Source: Gemmata massiliana
GTDB taxonomy: Bacteria; Planctomycetota; Planctomycetia; Gemmatales; Gemmataceae
Reading direction: 5' to 3'
Length of the DNA: 64,000 bases
NCBI RefSeq assembly: GCF_901538265.1
Contig: NZ_LR593886.1
Coordinates: 1,798,001 to 1,862,000 of the forward strand
Every line of letters starts with the position of its first letter. Position 1 is the first letter of the stretch. Under the pieces are notes generated by a model, which was not told the DNA's origin, searched no databases, and saw only the letters and a program-made list of their open reading frames with translations. Position numbers and translations under genes: made by a program. Of the stretch, positions 58,319-64,000 are shown piece by piece.

Positions 58319-59032
58319 TCACGATACCTTCACCCCGGCGAGGATTTCTTTCCACTTCTTGACGCGAGTCGCGTCGATGACGCCGTCGCGCTTGCCCGCG
58401 GCGCACGCCGAAGACCGCACCGCGAAGTAGTCCGGCGTGACGCCCTTGAGTTGCTTCACTTGCTCCGGGCGCAGCGAACCGCCGATGGACACGGTCGTGT
58501 AGACGCGCTTCAACCCGTCCACCAAACCGGCGATTTCTTTCGCGGTCATGAAGTCGAGCAGCGTCTTGCCGTCTTTGCCCCACGTATCGAGCAGGAACGC
58601 CTTGAAGCGGAACCGCTTGGCGAATTTGGCGACTTCCGCGGGTGGGACCGACTTCGCACGCTCCCAGTCCGCGTAGGCCACCGCGACCATTTCCGTACCA
58701 ATGGGTAGCTCGCGCCGCGTATCGAGGAGGTCTTCGCCCCATCCGGGCGTCGGCGCGTACCCGGCGAGCCCCCACTTCACGTACTGGAGCGGCAGTTCGA
58801 GGTGCCAGTGAGCCTCGGTGATGGCATTGGACGACCACTCGCCGAGCGCGGCGCTCACGGAAACCTGCCCGTCGACCGCGTCAATGACGGCGGACACCAC
58901 CTCGGCTTCGGCCGGGGCGAGCGCCCCCTTTGCGGGCTCCTTCACGTCAATCAGGTCGGCTCCGCCGGCCAGCGCTGCCGCAACTTCGTCCGCCGACCGC
59001 ACGCTCACCAGTAGTCCGGGTGTCGCACTCAT
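58319..59032 (-). CDS. mfnB: (5-formylfuran-3-yl)methyl phosphate synthase, MfnB-like
   Basis: 237 aa of the former DUF556 family, TIM-barrel enzyme making the furan phosphate precursor of methanofuran from glyceraldehyde 3-phosphate. Motifs: LLVSVRSADEVAAALAGGADLIDVKEPAKGAL with the first catalytic Lys, SVSAALGEWSSN, YVKWGLAG with the second, and VTPDYFAVRSSACAAGKRDGVIDA. In planctomycetes, methanofuran/methanopterin-type enzymes serve one-carbon (formaldehyde) oxidation. No mfnD, fae or fhc gene is visible in this window. ATG at 59032. Confidence 0.9.
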   Translation of the reverse strand: MSATPGLLVSVRSADEVAAALAGGADLIDVKEPAKGALAPAEAEVVSAVIDAVDGQVSVSAALGEWSSNAITEAHWHLELPLQYVKWGLAGYAPTPGWGEDLLDTRRELPIGTEMVAVAYADWERAKSVPPAEVAKFAKRFRFKAFLLDTWGKDGKTLLDFMTAKEIAGLVDGLKRVYTTVSIGGSLRPEQVKQLKGVTPDYFAVRSSACAAGKRDGVIDATRVKKWKEILAGVKVS

Positions 59033-59643
59033 GACAGGGTGATTCCTTCCGTGAAACCAAATTCGGACTTTGAAGTACGAAATTGGAAATATTTTCCCGC
59101 CTCATTTCGGGTTCGATACTTCCAGTTTCGTGCGTCCGGCGTCTGCCGGTACCGGGTGATTCCTTCCACCACGGGGCACAAAGTCCGTCCGGGTCGGACA
59201 TGATAAGCGATCGGGCCTGTAAGTTGGAACCCGAACCCGAAAAGCCCGCCGAACTGGAATCCACGGGGTTTGTCGCGTGGGGCCAAAGTTTTCTTCCGAC
59301 CGGGAACGGTAATTCGCGCCCGTTCTTCGGGTCGAGGCTTGAGAGACGGGTGTGCGGGTGGCAAAATCGGTCCGGAAATGTGGAGCGGCTGGGTTCGCAT
59401 TTCGATTCGTTTCATGCGGTACGCGAGGAGGATATGCCCGAGTTCCTGTACAAAAATCGCGAGATACCTGGCAAAACGGGTGCGCGATTCAGATGCGGCG
59501 TGAACTGGTTCCGATCGGCCCGGAGCACATTTTTGCCAAACCTCACACCCTGAACTACAAACTAGTAGCCCCCGACTACGCACTCGTTCGTGCCGAGGGT
59601 CGGTCGGTGATTGTGGTTTGGCTATTCAAGGCGGCCCCTACTT
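59033..59643. other. Large intergenic region before the kinase-tubulin gene
   Basis: About 610 bp with no supportable gene; codon pattern of the open frames is poor and none has a ribosome site. It presumably holds divergent promoters for mfnB and the kinase-tubulin gene. No clear promoter, terminator hairpin or RNA gene was seen. Confidence 0.4.
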
Positions 59644-62600
59644 ATGCCGGTTCGCTTGGTCAGCCAGGAAGAACTCCCACACCCGCTCAACGGGTACCGG
59701 CTGATCGAGCGCCTCGGTCGGGGCGGGTTCGGCGAAGTCTGGAAGATCGAAGCGCCGGGCGGGATGCTCAAGGCGGCCAAGTTCGTTTTCGGCGACCTCG
59801 ACGCGATGGACGAGGACAGCCGCCCGGCCGAGCAGGAGCTGAAGGCGCTCGAGCGGGTGAAGCTGATCCGCCACCCGTACATCCTCACACTCGAACAGTT
59901 CCGCATTATCGACGGCCAACTCATCATCGTGATGGAGCTGGCCGACCGTAATCTCTGGGACCGGTTCCGCGAGTGCCGCGGACAGGGCCTGCCGGGCATC
60001 CCGCGTGACGAGCTTCTCCGCTACATGGACGAAGCCGCCGAGGGCCTGGACCTGATGAACAACTATTATCAGATCCAGCACCTGGACGTGAAGCCGCAGA
60101 ACCTGTTCCTCATCTTCAACCACGTGAAGGTCGCCGACTTCGGGCTAGCGAAAGTGCTCGAAGGCGTCCGCGCGACCGTGACCGGCGGCGTGACCCCAGT
60201 GTACGCGGCTCCCGAAACGTTCGAGGGGTGGGTGTCGCGGTTCTCCGACCAGTACAGTCTCGCGATCGTGTTCCAGGAACTGCTGACCGGGCACCGGCCC
60301 TTCAACGGTGCGAACACCCGCGCGCTGCTGATGCAGCACATCAACGGCACGCCGGACCTGAACGCCCTGCCCGTCGGGGACCGCGCCGTGATCGGGCGCT
60401 CGCTCGCCAAGAAGCCGGACGACCGGTGGCCGAGCTGCACCGAGATGGTCCGCGCCCTGCGGACGAGCGGACTGCCGCCCGCGCCCTCGACGCCGGTCAG
60501 CCCCTCGCGCCCCAGTCGGTCCGTACCCGGCTCCGGCGCGCCCACGATGCCGAACCCGGCCGGCCACGCGCTGGCGGATTCGATCCAGGCCACGCGGATG
60601 GCCGGCCAGGGGCAGGGGCGCCTCAACGCGGAACAGACTCCCAACCGCGAGCAGACCCCGCCGCCGACGCACCTGCCGCCGCTCATTAAGCCCGGTCAGA
60701 GCGCGAACCACACGCCGCTGCCGGCGCTCGTCCCGCCCGGCTCCGGCGCGCGGCTCGTGACCCCCGCTCCGCCGTCCACCCAGCACCCGTCCCAGACACT
60801 CAACCGGCCCGTGGTCTTCCAGACCGGGCGCATGGGGAGCATGGGCATCGCGCCGCCCGAGAGGTCCGGCGACGGCGCACTGTTCCCCGCGCTCCTCGTC
60901 GCCATCGGTCAGACCGGGTACCGCGTCGCGGAACAACTCAAGCGGGTGATCGCCAACCGGCACGGTTCGGTCGAACGGGTGCCCAACGTGCGCATTCTGT
61001 ACATCGACACCGACCCGGAAGCGGTCGCCCAGCAAGCGACACCCGAAGCCCCGGCAACGCTGACCGCCCGGGAAATCATCCCGGCCCGGCTGAACCGCTC
61101 GACCCACTACATGCAGCGGGACTCGCTCCTGCCCGTCGAACAGTGGATGCCGACCGGCTCGCTCTACAAGCTCCCGCGGAACCCCGGCCCGGCCGCCGGC
61201 GTGCGCGCGTTCGGGCGGCTCGCGCTCTTCGACCACTACCGCACCATCGCCCAGCGCGTGCGCCAGGAGATCGAAACGTTCCTGACCGACGACGCGCTGA
61301 TGCAGGCCGACAAGGTCACGAAACTCGGGCTGCGGACCAATCGCCCGCGCGCGTACATCGTGACGGGACTGGCCGGCGGCACCGGCAGCGGGATGTTCCT
61401 CGACATGGCGTATTTGGTGCGCCACGAACTGCGCCAGGTCGGGTACCTGCGGCCGGAAGTGGTCGGCATGTTCTTCGTGCCGCCGGCGGACGTGACGGCG
61501 CCGCGCTCGACGGCGCTGGCGAACACCTACGCGGCGCTGTCCGAGTTGCACCACTTCCAGTCGCGGAGAACCCGGTACCAGACGACGTTCGACAAGTCCG
61601 AGGCGCCGGTCACCGATAGTGAGCCGCCGTTCGCGCGGACGATGGTGGCGCAGCTCCCGAAAGCGGCGAACGTGGATGCGTCGCGCTCGGTGCTCGCGTC
61701 CGCGGCGCGCGTCCTGTATCACGAACTGCTCACGCCGGCCGGTCGCGTCGCCGATGAGGGGCGCGACGTGTACCGCCACGCCTACCCGACCGATACACCC
61801 TCGTGTCAGACGTTCGGCCTGTTCCGGCTGAGCTGGCCGCGCCCGGAGGTGCTCGCGGCCGCAACCCGGCGCTTCGCGCAGCGGCAGCTCCAGCGCTGGA
61901 CCGGCCGGGACGCGGGCCACCTGCGCGAGCACATCGCCGGCTGGCTGAGCCAGCAGTGGGCCGAGCGGAAACTGTCGTTCGAGTCGATCGTCGAATCGCT
62001 CCAGGACGCCGCACGCGATAGCTTGCGCGAAGACCCCGAGCGCGTCTTCGATGCGTTCATCGACCCGCTGCGCACGCGCACGCCGTCCGGCGGGCGACTG
62101 GACGCCACGTCCGCGTGCGCGGTCCTCGACCAGCTCATCAAACTGATCGGCAAGCCGGACTGCGAGAACGACCCGCAACCGAGTTCGCTCCAGGCCGCGA
62201 TGAGCATCCGGTTCGAGACACTGGTGAAGGAAACCGAGGGGCACATCTCGGTAATGGCCGCGACGTTCCTGGAGGTGCCCCAGTACCGCTTGCCGGGCGC
62301 GGAAGAAGCCGTGCGGCAGATGAGCGAGAAGCTTAAGACGCAGGTGGACACGCTGGAGCCGGTGCGCGTCGACCTCGACAAGGACGTGCGCGCGATCTAC
62401 GCCCGCCTGTTCCACGCGATCGGCGGGTTGGGCGGCACGGGCATCGGCGCGATGGCGACGCGCAAAGCGAACGCCACGGACGTTATTGACCTGCTCCGCG
62501 TGTACGCCAAGAAGCGCCTGCAACTGCACGTGCTCGACCTGGCACTGTCCGTGTTTCGCAAGCTCGCGGGTAACGCCCCCGAGTACCTGCGCGAGATCAA

Positions 62601-63306
62601 CTTCTGCCGGTCCACGCTGGGCGAGATGCACGCGGCCCTCACGAAACTCGGCGCGTCGGGCAACGTGGACGCTTCGCCGGGCAAGTTGATCCTCCCGGAC
62701 GGGTGCAAGAACCTGGACGAGGCCGCCGACCAGTTCCTCGCCGCGCTCGCGCCCGAAGACCTGCTCGCGTTCGACCAGTCGCTCCAGAAGGACATCACGC
62801 GCAAGTTCCGCGGGCTGGGGAACGTGTGCCTCAAGCCGCTCGAAAAGGGGCCGGTGTTCCGCGACATGCTGTTGAACAAGGCCCGCGAGTTCCTTGACGC
62901 GCGCCTTGATCACTCCGACCCGGCAATGGTGTTCTTCCGCTCGCGCTCGGAAAACGGGACCGCGCAACCGCTACTGGGTGAGGCGTTTGAAGAGGCGGCG
63001 CCGGACCTTGTACCGAACGTGTACCCGCGGCCCTACGAGATGGTGGTGCTGGCCGCCCCGACCGGGGTCGACGGGGAGCGGTTGCAGGAACTCGCTAAAG
63101 TCGTGCTCCCCAATACGGAGTTCGTCGGCGCGCCGTTACCGGACGACATTTGCTTCTACCGCGAGTTCCCGCAACTCACGCTGACGGACCTCCCGCAGTT
63201 GGGCGATTACGCGCGCGAAGCGTACCAGCTCATGAAGGCGGCTGGGAACGCATCGCACTCGCGCGTGGATGTACCCTGGCAGTCGCCGGGAATGTCCGGA
63301 ATGTAG
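59644..63306 (+). CDS. Ser/Thr kinase fused to a tubulin/FtsZ-like domain
   Basis: 1,220 aa, start ATG at 59644. Residues 15-275: protein kinase domain (GRGGFGEVW glycine loop, Lys near 46, H-L-D near 146-148 in place of HRD, DFGLA near 165, APE near 189). Residues 280-405: Pro/Ser/Gln-rich disordered linker. Residues about 413-1210: a large domain with tubulin-like features: LVAIGQTGYRVAE (T1-type loop, 419-430) and GLAGGTGSGMFLDMAYLV (T4 nucleotide loop, near 575-592), the signature of tubulin-superfamily GTPases, and a helical C-terminus; later GGLGGTGIGAM repeats a glycine loop. Tubulin-like family Pfam Tubulin_2 is the nearest known type. Predicts a kinase-controlled cytoskeletal or GTP-switch protein. 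Single gene. Confidence 0.85.
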   Translation: MPVRLVSQEELPHPLNGYRLIERLGRGGFGEVWKIEAPGGMLKAAKFVFGDLDAMDEDSRPAEQELKALERVKLIRHPYILTLEQFRIIDGQLIIVMELADRNLWDRFRECRGQGLPGIPRDELLRYMDEAAEGLDLMNNYYQIQHLDVKPQNLFLIFNHVKVADFGLAKVLEGVRATVTGGVTPVYAAPETFEGWVSRFSDQYSLAIVFQELLTGHRPFNGANTRALLMQHINGTPDLNALPVGDRAVIGRSLAKKPDDRWPSCTEMVRALRTSGLPPAPSTPVSPSRPSRSVPGSGAPTMPNPAGHALADSIQATRMAGQGQGRLNAEQTPNREQTPPPTHLPPLIKPGQSANHTPLPALVPPGSGARLVTPAPPSTQHPSQTLNRPVVFQTGRMGSMGIAPPERSGDGALFPALLVAIGQTGYRVAEQLKRVIANRHGSVERVPNVRILYIDTDPEAVAQQATPEAPATLTAREIIPARLNRSTHYMQRDSLLPVEQWMPTGSLYKLPRNPGPAAGVRAFGRLALFDHYRTIAQRVRQEIETFLTDDALMQADKVTKLGLRTNRPRAYIVTGLAGGTGSGMFLDMAYLVRHELRQVGYLRPEVVGMFFVPPADVTAPRSTALANTYAALSELHHFQSRRTRYQTTFDKSEAPVTDSEPPFARTMVAQLPKAANVDASRSVLASAARVLYHELLTPAGRVADEGRDVYRHAYPTDTPSCQTFGLFRLSWPRPEVLAAATRRFAQRQLQRWTGRDAGHLREHIAGWLSQQWAERKLSFESIVESLQDAARDSLREDPERVFDAFIDPLRTRTPSGGRLDATSACAVLDQLIKLIGKPDCENDPQPSSLQAAMSIRFETLVKETEGHISVMAATFLEVPQYRLPGAEEAVRQMSEKLKTQVDTLEPVRVDLDKDVRAIYARLFHAIGGLGGTGIGAMATRKANATDVIDLLRVYAKKRLQLHVLDLALSVFRKLAGNAPEYLREINFCRSTLGEMHAALTKLGASGNVDASPGKLILPDGCKNLDEAADQFLAALAPEDLLAFDQSLQKDITRKFRGLGNVCLKPLEKGPVFRDMLLNKAREFLDARLDHSDPAMVFFRSRSENGTAQPLLGEAFEEAAPDLVPNVYPRPYEMVVLAAPTGVDGERLQELAKVVLPNTEFVGAPLPDDICFYREFPQLTLTDLPQLGDYAREAYQLMKAAGNASHSRVDVPWQSPGMSGM

Positions 63307-63700
63307 GAACCGTTCCTCGCTGTTCGTCCTCTCCGGGTCTGTATCTTTCACGTCAAAACCAACGATGGTATTTAGCCGCGTTCTCAACGCGGCCGGTGAC
63401 TGATCCGCGACGGGCCGATAATCTGCCCCCACATCCATCTAAGTCGTCTTTGCCTGCTCGACCCACCCTAGACACTCATCAGAAATCCGGTCGAACCGAC
63501 CATTCCGGCATCGGTCGCTCGTAACAATTCGCGACCGTCCACTTTTTGACAACTCATCGAGCGAGGTTGGGGATCTCTGGCGGTTGACCGTCGATCCGGA
63601 ACTTGGGGTGTTGCGGGGTTGGGGAATTTGGTAGACGTCCCGGCGAATTAAACGGGTCCGACCACGACGGGAGGATCTGAGCCCTGCGCGAGGGTTTAAG
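63307..63700. other. Intergenic region before the cytochrome c-type gene
   Basis: About 390 bp with no recognised gene, RNA or repeat. It carries the promoter of the following exported protein. Mid-region GC content is mixed, and no long palindrome was found. Confidence 0.4.
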
Positions 63701-64000
63701 GTGAAGCTAATCGCCAAGAAGCGGTTCCTGATCCTCTTGGCTCTCGTTCTGGGGCTGGGCGGAACGTTTGCGGCGGTTCGTGCAACCAAAGGCAAGCCCC
63801 GGCGGGCCAAGAAGTCCGCGACGGTCGACTACGCCAAACAGATCAAGCCGATCCTGGCCGCACACTGTTACGAGTGCCACGGGGCTGGGCGGAGCGAAGC
63901 GGGGCTGCGCCTCGACACCGTCGCCGGGATCCGGAAGGGCGGCAACAGTGGCGGTATCATCGTGCCCGGGAACAGCGCGAACAGCCTGCTTGTCAGCGTC
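63701..64000 (+). CDS. Exported planctomycete cytochrome c-type protein (cut by window edge)
   Basis: Only the first 100 residues are inside; the frame is open to the right edge. GTG at 63701 with GAGGG upstream. A basic N-terminus and hydrophobic stretch (residues about 9-26, FLILLALVLGLGGTFAAV) give a signal or anchor. The CxxCH heme motif CYECH near 60-64 followed by GLRLDTVAGIRKGG and IIVPGNSANSLL matches the planctomycete cytochrome C (PSCyt) domain, usually fused to DUF1549/DUF1553 domains downstream in large exported proteins. Confidence 0.85.
   Translation, partial: MKLIAKKRFLILLALVLGLGGTFAAVRATKGKPRRAKKSATVDYAKQIKPILAAHCYECHGAGRSEAGLRLDTVAGIRKGGNSGGIIVPGNSANSLLVSV

Noticed and set aside
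59083..59553. Open frame (156 codons) in the gap before the kinase-tubulin gene
   Set aside because: Poor codon pattern, no ribosome site, overlapping counter-frame of similar length.
60145..62967. 940-codon open frame on the minus strand inside the kinase-tubulin gene
   Set aside because: Shadow of the high-GC coding sequence; Arg/Gly/His-rich low-information protein, no ribosome site, overlaps the well-supported plus-strand gene.
1..64000. tRNA, rRNA and CRISPR arrays
   Set aside because: No TpsiC-like GTTCGANNC with matching acceptor stems in intergenic regions, and no regularly spaced identical short repeats were seen.

Overview
The window looks like a chromosome segment of a high-GC planctomycete, most likely of the Gemmataceae (Gemmata relatives). 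Reasons: several Ser/Thr protein kinases with planctomycete-style N-terminal regions, an ECF sigma factor overlapping a kinase gene, a Gly-rich zinc-ribbon membrane protein, a cytochrome c-type CxxCH protein of the planctomycete style at the right edge, a bacterial MfnB homologue, and many dispersed palindromic repeats at gene ends. This placement is inference from gene content; no rRNA, tRNA, CRISPR array, transposase or integrase was seen.

Layout. 1-2.7 kb: RND efflux pump (permease cut by the left edge, plus lipoprotein adaptor). 2.8-5.6 kb: ECF sigma factor and membrane Ser/Thr kinase. 6-11.9 kb: Gly-rich exported protein, arginase-family hydrolase, short Hsp70, three hypotheticals, DUF1810 protein. 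12-16.5 kb: FAD monooxygenase, then divergent glycolytic pair pgi / archaeal-type phosphoglycerate mutase. 16.6-20.4 kb (minus): secreted protein, dapA, O-methyltransferase, lipoprotein, DUF2752 protein. 20.4-31.6 kb (plus): tilS (with a repeat-derived insertion), purH, M42 peptidase, kinase, degenerate ImmA/IrrE-like protein, greA, FHA protein, two hypotheticals, GNAT, glgC. 31.6-39.9 kb: secreted protein, NUDIX, M50 protease, hisS, HYExE-like protein, sugar phosphate isomerase, oxyR-like regulator, small membrane protein, selA. 39.9-43.4 kb: a tandemly duplicated two-gene membrane cassette (HTTM protein plus partner, each pair overlapping by GTGA). 43.5-49.2 kb: ygfZ-like, universal stress protein, divergent class IV aminotransferase, LolCD-like ABC transporter, hypothetical. 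49.3-59 kb: metallophosphoesterase, two paralogous membrane proteins, zinc-ribbon membrane protein, MFS transporter, GGDEF response regulator, group-2-like sigma-70 factor, GNAT, two hypotheticals, MfnB. 59.6-63.3 kb: a 1,220-residue kinase fused to a tubulin/FtsZ-like domain. 63.7 kb to the end: start of a cytochrome c-type exported protein.

Most of the window is housekeeping and accessory metabolism organised as short operons or single genes. The features that stand out are the kinase-tubulin fusion, the duplicated HTTM cassette, the TilS protein interrupted by an in-frame array of palindromic repeats, an aminotransferase whose Schiff-base lysine appears replaced by arginine, and a large variety of palindromic intergenic repeats that end genes and in places are read into them. 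Start codons were re-chosen in many genes from Shine-Dalgarno spacing, domain start or gene overlap; these choices are stated per gene.
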